In this document: in pieces, positions 42,534 through 49,920 of the stretch
Layout of the letters: each line of letters starts with the position of its first letter
Numbering within the stretch: position 1 is the first letter of the stretch
Assembly (NCBI GenBank): GCA_021847245.1
Contig: JAJZUC010000005.1
Coordinates: 1 to 64,000 of the forward strand
Source of the DNA: Deltaproteobacteria bacterium
GTDB lineage: Bacteria; Desulfobacterota; Desulfuromonadia; Geobacterales; Geobacteraceae
DNA length: 64,000 nt
Reading direction: 5' to 3'
Translations under genes and position numbers: made by a program
Notes under the pieces: model-generated
Told to the model about the DNA's origin: nothing
The model's database searches: none
Seen by the model: the letters and a program-made list of their open reading frames with translations, nothing else

Positions 42534-43907
42534 ATGAACGAGAACCTTATCAAGAAACTGGCCGCCATTGTCGGTCCCGAGAACACCCTTAGCGACCGGG
42601 AGAGCTTGGCCTGTTACGGCTACGACTCCACACCCGAACACGAAAGCCGCCCCGGCGCCGTGGTCCTTCCGGGCTCGGAGGAGGAGATCTGCCGGATCAT
42701 GGCCCTCTGCCATGACGCCGGTGTCCCGGTCACCCCCCGGGGGTCGGGGACCAACCTCTCCGGCGGCTCCCTGGGTCGCCCCGAGGGGGTTGTCGTCCAG
42801 ACGAGCCGGCTCAACGGCATCGTCGAGATCGACGAGGAGAACCTCACCGCCACCGTCCAGCCGGGGGTCATCACCAGCACCCTCCACAAGGCGGTGGAGG
42901 CCCGGGGGCTCTTCTACCCCCCGGATCCCGGGAGCATGAACATCTCCACCATCGGCGGCAACGTGGCCGAGAACGCCGGGGGGCTGCGGGGGCTGAAGTA
43001 CGGCGTCACCGCCGACTACGTCATGGGGCTGCGAACCGCGCTTCCCGACGGAAGCCTCCTCAGAAGCGGCGGCAAGGCGGTGAAGGATGTGGCCGGCTAC
43101 AACCTGAACCAGCTCCTCGTCTCCTCCGAGGGGACCCTGGGGCTCTTCACCGAGGTCACCGTCAAACTGATCCCAAAACCACAGGCCAGAAAGACCATGC
43201 TCGTCCACTTCCCCCGGCTGGAGGACGCCGCCCTGGCGGTCTCCCGCATCATCGCCGCCCGGGTCATCCCGGCTACCCTGGAGTTCATGGACCGGGTGAC
43301 GATCCGCTGCATCGAGGAGTACGCCAAGGTGGGGCTTCCCCTCGATGTGGACGCCGTGCTCCTGATCGAGGTGGACGGCCACCCGGCCCAGGTTGGGGAG
43401 GAGGCGGCCGCCGTCCGGGCGGTCTGCGAGAGGCACCGCTGCTCTTTCTTCCAGACCGCCGCCACCGCCGACGAGGCCCTGAAGCTCGCCACCGCCCGCC
43501 GCGTCGCCCTCTCGTCCCTGGCGCGGATGAAGCCGACCACCATCCTGGAGGACGCCACCGTCCCCCGCAGCTCCATCGCCCCCATGGTGAAGCTGATCCA
43601 GGAGACCGCCAAGAAATACGACCTCACCATCGGCACCTTCGGCCACGCCGGCGACGGCAACCTCCACCCCACCTGCCTCACCGACGAGCGGGACGCCGAT
43701 GAGATCGCCCGGGCCCACCGGGCCTTCGCCGAGATCTTCGACGCCGCCATCGCCATGGGGGGGACCATCACCGGCGAGCACGGCGTCGGCCTCGCCAAGA
43801 AGAAGTACCTCCTGCGCCTGGTGGGAGAGCCGGGGCTGCGGGTGATGCGGGGGATCAAGGAGGCGTTTGATCCGAAGGGGATCCTGAACCCGGGCAAGGT
43901 GTTCTGA
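42534..43907 (+). CDS. glcD: FAD-linked D-2-hydroxyacid (D-lactate/glycolate) dehydrogenase, GlcD-like
   Basis: 457 aa from ATG 42534 (AGGA upstream). An N-terminal FAD_binding_4 domain (VTPRGSGTNLSGGSLGRPEGVVVQTSRLNGIVEID; YPPDPGSMNISTIGGNVAENAGGLRGLKYGVT; GGKAVKDVAGYNLNQLLVSSEGTLGLFTEVTVKL) is followed by the FAD-oxidase C-terminal domain (TFGHAGDGNLHPT; TGEHGVGLAKKKYL). Such enzymes oxidise D-lactate or glycolate and hand electrons to a GlcF-type Fe-S protein, encoded just downstream. Preceded by lldP, it most likely serves as D-lactate dehydrogenase; the symbol is by family. Confidence 0.9.
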   Translation: MNENLIKKLAAIVGPENTLSDRESLACYGYDSTPEHESRPGAVVLPGSEEEICRIMALCHDAGVPVTPRGSGTNLSGGSLGRPEGVVVQTSRLNGIVEIDEENLTATVQPGVITSTLHKAVEARGLFYPPDPGSMNISTIGGNVAENAGGLRGLKYGVTADYVMGLRTALPDGSLLRSGGKAVKDVAGYNLNQLLVSSEGTLGLFTEVTVKLIPKPQARKTMLVHFPRLEDAALAVSRIIAARVIPATLEFMDRVTIRCIEEYAKVGLPLDVDAVLLIEVDGHPAQVGEEAAAVRAVCERHRCSFFQTAATADEALKLATARRVALSSLARMKPTTILEDATVPRSSIAPMVKLIQETAKKYDLTIGTFGHAGDGNLHPTCLTDERDADEIARAHRAFAEIFDAAIAMGGTITGEHGVGLAKKKYLLRLVGEPGLRVMRGIKEAFDPKGILNPGKVF

Positions 43908-43928
43908 TGGACGGGAGACGGGAAAGCC

Positions 43929-44000
43929 GTGAGATGTGAGAAGTGAGATGTTACGTCTAACGTCTCACGTCTCACGTCTCACGTCTGTCTCACGTCTAAC
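43929..44000. repeat. Heptamer tandem repeats GTGAGAN / ACGTCTN in inverted arrangement
   Basis: GTGAGAT GTGAGAA GTGAGAT runs into ACGTCTA ACGTCTC ACGTCTC ACGTCTC ACGTCTG(TCTC) ACGTCTA. The unit length is seven throughout, and the GTGAGA and TCTCAC halves can pair. It fills the spacer between the GlcD-like and GlcF-like genes and resembles the element at 35.9 kb. Confidence 0.8.
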
Positions 44001-44020
44001 TTCTTTTCATTGAGGCAAAC

Positions 44021-45265
44021 ATGGAATACGTGAAGCTGATCAACTGCATGCGCTGCGGCATGTGCCTCCCGCACTGCCCGACCTACAGGGAGACCTTCCT
44101 GGAGACCGCCTCTCCCCGGGGGCGGGTCGCGCTTATGCGCAAGATCGCGGAGGGGGAGCTGGAAGCGAGCGAGCGGCTCCTCGAATACCTCTCCCTCTGC
44201 CTCGACTGCCAGGCGTGCGCCACGGCGTGCCCCTGCGGCGTGAACGCCGGCGAGATGGTGGCGGAGTTCAAGTGCGAGCGGCACGAAGGAAAGGGGCTCT
44301 CTTTCATGGAGGAGCTGGTGCTGCGAAAGCTTCTGCCGCACCCCGACCGGCTGGAGGCGGCGGTGGCGCCGCTGCGGGCCTACCAGCGGAGCGGCCTGCA
44401 GAAGCTCGTCCGCTCCCTCGGCGTTCTGAAGATGTTCCCCGCACCCCTCGGGCGGATGGAGGGACTGTTCCCTGCGCTTCCGCCACAGCCGCTGCGCCGG
44501 ACCATCGCCGAGGTCACCCCGGCGGTGGGGAAGGAGCGGGGGAGGGTCGGCTTCTTCCTCGGCTGCGTCATGAGCCTCGTCTTCTCCGGGGCGAGCCACG
44601 CCACGGTCCGGCTCCTCTCGGCCCTCGGCTACGCGGTGGTGACGCCGAAGGCCCAGAAATGCTGCGGCGCCCCCAACATGCTGGCCGGCGACCGTGAAGG
44701 GCTCCTGGAGGCGGCCCGCTTCAACGTTGACCTCTTCGCGGGACACGATCTCGACTTCATCGTCACCGACTGCGGCGGCTGCGGCGCCGAACTTAAGAAG
44801 TACGGCCACCACCTGGCGGGGGACGAACGGGCCGCCTCCTTCGGCGAGCGGGTCCGCGACATCTCCCAGATCCTTGCCCTCCATGCCGACGAGCTGCGGG
44901 AGAGGCTCAATCCGCTGTCGCTCAAGGTCACCTACCACGACCCGTGCCACATCGCCCACTGCCAGGGGATACGCCAGGAGCCGCGGCGGCTTCTGAAGCT
45001 CGTTCCCGGCCTTGACTGCCGCGAGATGGCCGAGGCCGACGCCTGCTGCGGCAGCGCGGGCACCTACAACATCGAGAAGCCCGAAATGTCCGACCGGGTC
45101 CTGCGCCGCAAGGTCGCCAACATCAAGGCGACCGGCGCCGAGGTCCTCGTCACCTCCAACCCGGGGTGCCTGCTCCAGCTCAAAAAGGCCCTCGCCGAGG
45201 AGATCCCGCCGGTCCGGGTCATGCACCTCACCGAACTGCTCCATCTAAGCCTCGCCCCCTCTTGA
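44021..45265 (+). CDS. glcF: Fe-S subunit of D-2-hydroxyacid dehydrogenase, GlcF-like
   Basis: 414 aa. Two ferredoxin motifs at the N-terminus (CMRCGMCLPHCPTY and CLDCQACATACPCG) are followed by two CCG cysteine-rich domains (GCVMSLVFSG...KCCGAPNMLAGD...TDCGGCGAELK; YHDPCHIAHCQGIRQEPRR...DACCGSAGTYNIEKPEMS). It would carry electrons from the GlcD-like flavoprotein to the quinone pool. GAGG precedes the ATG. It follows the GlcD-like gene, separated by the heptamer repeat. Confidence 0.93.
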   Translation: MEYVKLINCMRCGMCLPHCPTYRETFLETASPRGRVALMRKIAEGELEASERLLEYLSLCLDCQACATACPCGVNAGEMVAEFKCERHEGKGLSFMEELVLRKLLPHPDRLEAAVAPLRAYQRSGLQKLVRSLGVLKMFPAPLGRMEGLFPALPPQPLRRTIAEVTPAVGKERGRVGFFLGCVMSLVFSGASHATVRLLSALGYAVVTPKAQKCCGAPNMLAGDREGLLEAARFNVDLFAGHDLDFIVTDCGGCGAELKKYGHHLAGDERAASFGERVRDISQILALHADELRERLNPLSLKVTYHDPCHIAHCQGIRQEPRRLLKLVPGLDCREMAEADACCGSAGTYNIEKPEMSDRVLRRKVANIKATGAEVLVTSNPGCLLQLKKALAEEIPPVRVMHLTELLHLSLAPS

Positions 45266-45380
45266 TCCGGACGGGGCGACTCAGCTCCCGCCCAGTTGCC
45301 GGGATAATCTCTGTTGCCTTCCCCGGGCTCATGGTGTATTCATAATCGCTGCATGACCATTTTCTCATCCCGGGAACGCA

Positions 45381-46106
45381 ATGAATTTCAAGCCGATCAA
45401 GCCGAAGAAGATCTCTACCCAGATTGCCGAGCAGATCCGCTCCTCCATCCTCGCCGGCGAGTTCGCCCCCGGTCAGAAGCTCCCCCCCGAACGGGAGCTG
45501 GCGGAGATGTTCGGTGTTTCCCGCCCGTCGGTGCGCGAGGCGCTCAACCTCCTTTCCGCCGCCGGGTTCGTGGAGTCGTACCAGGGGGGAGGCACCGTCG
45601 TCAAATCCCTCGTGGAGTCGGCCTCGGGACCGACCCTGTCGGAGTTGATCAAGGGGGAGAGCGAGCGGGCCCTGGACGTCATCGAGGTCCGCAAGTGCAT
45701 GGAGGCCTGGACCGCCTACTACGCCGCCCAGCGGGCGCTTCCCGAGGATCTCCGGAAACTGGAGGCGATCGTCGCGGGGATGGAGGAGAACCTCCGTGGC
45801 ATGAGCTCCTCCGAGGACCTGGACGCCAATTTCCACATCGTCATCGCCCGGGCGACCCACAACATCGTCTGGCTCCACCTGATGCAGACCATCTTCGACG
45901 CCATGCAGGAATTCCAGCAGGGGGTCTGGCGGGCGGTCTACCTCACCGAGGAGGACCACCGCATCCTCTACGAGCACCACAAGGCGATCTTCGAAGCGGT
46001 CCGCGACCGCTCCCCCGAACGGGCCCGGGATGCGATGCTCACCCACCTCACCTTCGCCGAGAAGCGAAGCAGCGCCTACGTAAGCCTCGCCCGACAGTCG
46101 CGGTAG
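45381..46106 (+). CDS. GntR-family regulator, FadR/LldR type
   Basis: 241 aa. The N-terminal winged helix (ISTQIAEQIRSSILAGEFAPGQKLPPERELAEMFGVSRPSVREALNLLSAAGFVESYQGGGTVV) is classic GntR. The C-terminal FCD domain is helical, with ligand or metal-binding Asp/His residues (LDANFHIVIARATHN, HHKAIFEAVRDRSPERARDAMLTHL). As an LldR-like protein at the end of the lactate genes it is the natural candidate to bind the TNGTNNNACNA sites at 40249-40259 and 40358-40368, with lactate as inducer. A terminator follows. Confidence 0.9.
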   Translation: MNFKPIKPKKISTQIAEQIRSSILAGEFAPGQKLPPERELAEMFGVSRPSVREALNLLSAAGFVESYQGGGTVVKSLVESASGPTLSELIKGESERALDVIEVRKCMEAWTAYYAAQRALPEDLRKLEAIVAGMEENLRGMSSSEDLDANFHIVIARATHNIVWLHLMQTIFDAMQEFQQGVWRAVYLTEEDHRILYEHHKAIFEAVRDRSPERARDAMLTHLTFAEKRSSAYVSLARQSR

Positions 46107-46137
46107 AGTCCATCGAATCGTAGCGGGAAAACGAAAT

Positions 46138-46170
46138 AAAGGGTCACGGCAGATGCCGCGACCCTTTTTC
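46138..46170 (+). terminator. Terminator after the FadR/LldR-type regulator
   Basis: AAAGGGTCACGGC, loop AGAT, GCCGCGACCCTTT then TTC. The stem has one mismatch. It isolates the lactate group from the following locus. Confidence 0.88.
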
Positions 46171-46429
46171 TTTTTGTTTTTTGTTGTTTCTCCCGACACT
46201 TTCCCGGGAGATGTAACAGGGTTTTTACAGCTGTAATGTCACTCCGTTGGGTGCGGACAAGTTCGCGGAATGTTTGTCTTTTGTTCCAGGTGAAACGTTT
46301 GTTTCCCCAGAGCCGGGGAGACACCGTTTCATCATCTTTACATTATTCCGGATTCGTCTGGGCGAAATGGAGCTGAAATAACTGGAAAACTACAATGATA
46401 ACGGCATCATATCCGGTTTACCCGATGGA
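46171..46429. other. Upstream regulatory region of the amyloid-like operon with two palindromes
   Basis: No gene lies here. Two palindromes are candidate activator sites: TTACAG-CTGTAA (46225-46236) and GGTGAAAC-GTTT-GTTTCCCC (46289-46308, 7 of 8 arm positions paired). They lie about 195 and 120 bp upstream of the -24 box, the usual distance range for sigma-54 enhancer sites. The local sequence is AT-rich, which would ease DNA looping. Confidence 0.5.
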
Positions 46430-46444
46430 TGGCACGGCGATTGC
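46430..46444 (+). promoter_or_regulatory. Sigma-54 (-24/-12) promoter
   Basis: TGGCACG-GCGA-TTGC fits the sigma-54 consensus TGGCACG-N4-TTGC exactly across the core. The predicted start of transcription is near 46455, leaving a leader of about 64 nt before the ATG at 46519. A sigma-54 activator gene is encoded 5 kb away at 51276-52613. Confidence 0.85.
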
Positions 46445-46518
46445 CTTTATGTCTGTATAGATTATGGCTCAGGCATGGTGCCTTGCCGAACACGAACGAA
46501 TGGTCAAAGGAGGATGTT

Positions 46519-48042
46519 ATGAAAGCGAATCACAAACGAGTAGCCGTATCATTGGCCTTCGCCCTTGCTCTGGGAATTTCGGGGCAAGTGTCAGCCCAAC
46601 CGACCGACAGTCTGAACAACAACGATGTTCAACTGGCCGATGATAGGGGAACGAATGCGAACGATGGATCCGCTGCCGTTGGGTCTAATTCGCTGAACGA
46701 CAACACGCTCGGGATTAATTCGAACAACAACAACTCCAATCAGAACAACAAGGACATCGACGTCACGGCCACCAAGACCCAAGACTCCAACAACAACAAC
46801 TCCAACCAGAACAACAAGGACATCGATGTTACCAAGACAACCACGCTTACTGCCACCAAGACCGATGACTCCCACGACAACAACTCCAACCAGAATAACA
46901 AGGACATCGACGTCACTGCCACCAAGACCGATGACTCCTACAACAACAACTCCAATCAGAACAACAAGGACATCGACGTTACCAAGACAACCACGCTTAC
47001 TGCCACCAAGACCGATGACTCCCACGACAATAACTCCAATCAGAACAACAAGGACATTGACATCACTAAAACCAATACCATTACCACAACAAAAACCGAC
47101 ACCGACATAGACAAAGCGAAAGCGGGCGACGGTTCCATGGCGGCAAACGACGAATCGACCATCGAAAACAAGACCAAGGCCGAGGACCGCAGCGCTGCAG
47201 CTACCAACAATTCAACGGCATCAGTAGATAACACGAACAACTCGGACCAGAACAACAACAAGAGCAAGACTTTCACCAATTCCTTCAACAAGGACGAAAG
47301 CGACAAGGCCAAGGCTGAAAAGAATGCTCTCAACAACAGCGATCACAACATAGTCACCAGTGACTCGCTCAACAACAATACCGTCAACAGCAACAACAAG
47401 TCACTCGATGTCGATATTAAAGACAGCAACCTGACCAAGAACGAGAGCGGCAATGCGGTGGTCGACAGCGAAAAAGTCAATATTGACTCCTTCAACGGGA
47501 ACGTGAAAGACGTCGATGAGGGAAGCGCGGTTGCTACCGGTGGCGGGAGCGCGTCCGTCGACAGCAGCATCAACGCCACTGGCGCGAGAAGCATTGCCGC
47601 CGGCGGCGACGTGGATGCAACGTACGACTCGAATAATAACAACAATAACGCAGAAGGTAAAGGCAGTGCAGCGGCCAACAACGGTTCAACTGCCACGGTG
47701 GATAACAGCAAGAGCAAGGCCGGGAATTACGGCGCCGCAGCCAACAACGGCGGAACCGCCAACGTGAACAACAGCGTGAACGACTCCTACAACACCGACG
47801 ACAGCACCAACATAACCGTCGGCGACGTGGGTGTGGCGATTGCCAACAGCAGCCTGCAGGGCCAGGTCAGCGGCAACATGACCGCCCTTCCTCCGGGTTC
47901 CGAAATGCTTACCGGCGACAACAGAATCGACCACAACGCTGTAAACAACGCTGCCGGCATCACCGCATTGTCCCAGAACAGCGGTCCCAACTCCCTGATC
48001 CAACAGTCCGTCAACGTGCAGTCCAACATGAACCTGCCGTAG
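46519..48042 (+). CDS. Secreted Asn/Lys/Asp/Thr-rich repeat protein, Fap-like amyloid subunit candidate
   Basis: 507 aa from the ATG behind AAAGGAGGA; the ORF-track start lies at the promoter. A signal peptide (VAVSLAFALALGISGQVSA) is followed by NSNQNNKDIDVT tandem repeats (about residues 69-195), then a long Asn/Ser/Asp/Lys-rich region with GGxxxV(D/N)NS motifs. The C-terminus AAGITALSQNSGPNSLIQQSVNVQSNM resembles the Q/N-S-G-N-x-L-x-Q-x-S-V ends of FapA/B/C family proteins. Cysteine is absent and aromatic residues are scarce. Together with the C39 peptidase and FapF-like genes I infer an exported fibre-forming subunit. The repeat sequence differs from Pseudomonas Fap repeats. Confidence 0.7.
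   Translation: MKANHKRVAVSLAFALALGISGQVSAQPTDSLNNNDVQLADDRGTNANDGSAAVGSNSLNDNTLGINSNNNNSNQNNKDIDVTATKTQDSNNNNSNQNNKDIDVTKTTTLTATKTDDSHDNNSNQNNKDIDVTATKTDDSYNNNSNQNNKDIDVTKTTTLTATKTDDSHDNNSNQNNKDIDITKTNTITTTKTDTDIDKAKAGDGSMAANDESTIENKTKAEDRSAAATNNSTASVDNTNNSDQNNNKSKTFTNSFNKDESDKAKAEKNALNNSDHNIVTSDSLNNNTVNSNNKSLDVDIKDSNLTKNESGNAVVDSEKVNIDSFNGNVKDVDEGSAVATGGGSASVDSSINATGARSIAAGGDVDATYDSNNNNNNAEGKGSAAANNGSTATVDNSKSKAGNYGAAANNGGTANVNNSVNDSYNTDDSTNITVGDVGVAIANSSLQGQVSGNMTALPPGSEMLTGDNRIDHNAVNNAAGITALSQNSGPNSLIQQSVNVQSNMNLP
46723..47103 (+). repeat. Five tandem units alternating 66 and 84 bp
   Basis: Units begin at 46723, 46789, 46873, 46939 and 47023. They encode NNNNSNQNNKDIDVTATKT-DS (22 aa) alternating with the same core plus KTTTLT (28 aa), so the higher-order period is 150 bp. 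DNA identity between corresponding units is high, and the core AACTCCAAYCAGAAYAACAAGGACAT is nearly invariant, indicating recent duplication. Confidence 0.9.
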
Positions 48043-48059
48043 AAGAGGAGCGTGCCAGG

Positions 48060-48093
48060 CGGGTGGCGGCAAGAGTGCCGCCACCCCGTTTTT
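48060..48093 (+). terminator. Strong internal hairpin with T-run after the repeat-protein gene
   Basis: GGGTGGCGGC, loop AAGAGT, GCCGCCACCC, CG then TTTTT: a perfect 10-bp G+C stem. It stands between the first structural gene and the next gene of the same group, so it probably allows partial read-through and keeps the first product most abundant. Confidence 0.85.
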
Positions 48094-48147
48094 CGACCGG
48101 GTGACAAGGTTCCAGTCCCAGTTGGCCACGATCAAGAGGTGTGGGAT

Positions 48148-48549
48148 ATGAGACAGATAACGAAACTCCTACTTGCGGCACTGGTGCTATTCGGGAGCGC
48201 GCTTTCGGTGCGGGAGTCTCTGGCGGAGCCGGTCGATCCTACGATGGCTGGACAGAATGATGTTGTGGATGTCTCGCAATTTGGTTCAGCGGCGTCCGGT
48301 AAAGATCTGATGGCGCAGAACGGACGCCTGGACATGCAGGTCGACCAGCTCAATTTTCAGACGAGCACCAACAATCAGAGCAACTCCTACGTGGGGGGGA
48401 ATTACCTCCTCAACCCCGGTGCAACCGGCATCAACTCGGTGAGCGATTCCGCGTTTGCCAATGCCAGCGGGATTGCCACCGTGATCCAGAACTCGGGCAA
48501 CCAGGTTCTTATTCAGAATTCAATGATTCTCAACCTGTTATTGCGGTAG
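48148..48549 (+). CDS. Small secreted protein with Fap-type C-terminus (minor subunit or chaperone candidate)
   Basis: 133 aa from ATG 48148 (AGAGGTG upstream). The signal peptide is LLLAALVLFGSALSVRESLA. The mature chain is Asn/Gln/Ser-rich (LNFQTSTNNQSNSYVGGNYLLNPG) and ends ASGIATVIQNSGNQVLIQNSMILNLLLR, which mirrors the C-terminal motif of the preceding repeat protein. The tandem Asn-rich repeats are absent. By analogy with Fap loci it could be a nucleator or chaperone-like partner (FapA/FapB role), but the sequence alone does not decide which. Confidence 0.65.
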   Translation: MRQITKLLLAALVLFGSALSVRESLAEPVDPTMAGQNDVVDVSQFGSAASGKDLMAQNGRLDMQVDQLNFQTSTNNQSNSYVGGNYLLNPGATGINSVSDSAFANASGIATVIQNSGNQVLIQNSMILNLLLR

Positions 48550-48605
48550 CATCGGGGAAACATTATGAAGCGGATGCAATAGGCAAAATGTCTGGTAAGC
48601 TGTCT

Positions 48606-48640
48606 GCAGGGTACGCCGGGTTCCGCCCGGCGCTCCCTGC
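48606..48640 (+). terminator. Hairpin between the small secreted protein and the peptidase gene
   Basis: GCAGGG-TA-CGCCGGG, loop TTCCG, CCCGGCG-CT-CCCTGC: 6- and 7-bp helices around a 2x2 internal loop, with only a weak pyrimidine tail (CTTTC). More likely an attenuating or mRNA-protecting structure than a full terminator. Confidence 0.6.
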
Positions 48641-48676
48641 CTTTCAATTTCGGTCAACAACGGGGAAGAAATCGCC

Positions 48677-49375
48677 ATGAAATCGCCCCTCACGATACGA
48701 CTAATCCTTGGCACCTTCGCCATTCTCGCCGCGTCATCTTCGGCTGCCGCCGCAACCATGACGGTTCGCGGCGGGAGTGGCGATTTCACTGTCAAGGTGA
48801 TGAGCATGCAGGAGCGACGCTTTCGCACCACCATTCGGCAGCAGAACGATTTCAGTTGCGGCTCGGCGGCACTCGCCACCCTGCTCACCTATCATTACGA
48901 GGACAAGGTCAGCGAGCAGGAGGTGTTCGACGCGATGTTCGAGGCCGGCGATCAGGAGAAGATCCGCCGGGAAGGCTTTTCGATGCTCGATATGAAAAAG
49001 TACCTGGAGGCCAATGGTTACACGGCGAACGGCTACAAGATCGACCTGCCAAAGCTGGCGAAGGTCGGGGTGCCGGCCATCGCCCTGATCAACCATAACG
49101 GCTACAAGCATTTTGTGGTGGTCAAGGGTGTAACGGCGAAGGAGGTTCTTCTGGGAGATCCATCGCTGGGGACGAGGACCATTCAGCGGCCCGACTTCGA
49201 GAAGATGTGGAACGGGTTAGTCTTTATCGTGCTTAACAAGAAGAACGTGGCGCAGAATCACTTCAACAATGAGAAGGAATGGCGTGTGAGGGAGAAAGCG
49301 CCGCTTGGCATGGCGCTTAACCCGAGCGAGCTGGCGAATATGACGCTGTTTCTGCCGGGGCGTAACGACTTTTAG
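48677..49375 (+). CDS. Periplasmic C39-like cysteine peptidase, FapD-like
   Basis: 232 aa with a signal peptide (LILGTFAILAASSSAAAA). The peptidase C39 domain has oxyanion Gln and nucleophilic Cys in RQQNDFSCGSAALATLLTYHY, the catalytic His in NGYKHFVVVKG and Asp in LLGDPSLG. There is no ABC transporter or membrane domain, so it is a free exported peptidase like FapD rather than a bacteriocin exporter. C39 enzymes cut after double-glycine leaders; the next gene encodes a protein with exactly such a leader. The tail (about 60 aa, EKEWRVREKAPLGMALNPSELANMTLFLPGRNDF) is of unknown role. Confidence 0.9.
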   Translation: MKSPLTIRLILGTFAILAASSSAAAATMTVRGGSGDFTVKVMSMQERRFRTTIRQQNDFSCGSAALATLLTYHYEDKVSEQEVFDAMFEAGDQEKIRREGFSMLDMKKYLEANGYTANGYKIDLPKLAKVGVPAIALINHNGYKHFVVVKGVTAKEVLLGDPSLGTRTIQRPDFEKMWNGLVFIVLNKKNVAQNHFNNEKEWRVREKAPLGMALNPSELANMTLFLPGRNDF

Positions 49376-49387
49376 CGGGGGCAGGCC

Positions 49388-49903
49388 ATGCGTACACCTT
49401 GCATAAAACGGATTCTGGCAGGTGCCACGTCTCTGGTGATCGGAATGGCGGCTTATCCCGCCCTGGCGGACTCCCATGACGTCGACGCGGGAGCTGCAGT
49501 CAGTAACCAGGAGCTGGATACCATGCGCGGCGGCTATGACCTGGGAAGTGGGGTGCTGATACCATTCGGCATCGACATAAGGAGAGACGTATTCATCGAC
49601 GGCGTGCGTGTGGCGACGAGCACCCTGAATATCCCCATCGGGGGGGCGCCGGGTCAGCAATCGTCAGGCCAGGGGAACGCCACCAGTCCGCTCGTGATTC
49701 AGTCGGGCACCGGCAACAGTGTGTCGCCGGACGTGCTCAAGAACCTCGGGCAAGGGCTTTTCACGTTTATTCAGAACAGCCTCGACAACAAGGTGATCCA
49801 GAATGTGACGCAGATCAACGCCACCCTTAACAGCCTGAGCGTCTACAGGCAGATGAACCTCTCATTTTCGCTGAACCAGCAGCTTATCCATTCAATCCGG
49901 TAA
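49388..49903 (+). CDS. Secreted protein with double-glycine leader, FapE-like position
   Basis: 171 aa, 12 bp after the peptidase gene. A Sec signal peptide ends at about ALA-27. It is followed by VSNQELDTMRGG (residues 38-49), which fits the double-glycine leader consensus LSxxELxxIxGG, so cleavage is expected between Gly49 and Tyr50. The mature part is Gly/Ser/Asn/Gln-rich (PGQQSSGQGNATSPLVIQSGTGNSV) with a C-terminal stretch of polar-hydrophobic alternation (IQNVTQINATLNSLSVYRQMNLSF). It is the likely substrate of the adjacent C39 peptidase. Whether it is a fibre component or an export factor is not known. Confidence 0.7.
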   Translation: MRTPCIKRILAGATSLVIGMAAYPALADSHDVDAGAAVSNQELDTMRGGYDLGSGVLIPFGIDIRRDVFIDGVRVATSTLNIPIGGAPGQQSSGQGNATSPLVIQSGTGNSVSPDVLKNLGQGLFTFIQNSLDNKVIQNVTQINATLNSLSVYRQMNLSFSLNQQLIHSIR

Positions 49904-49920
49904 CTTCAGTGCCAATCGGC

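Noticed and set aside
46723-47103. Regular repeats resembling a CRISPR array
   Set aside because: The units are contiguous, alternate 66/84 bp, keep a reading frame and have no unique spacers or cas genes.
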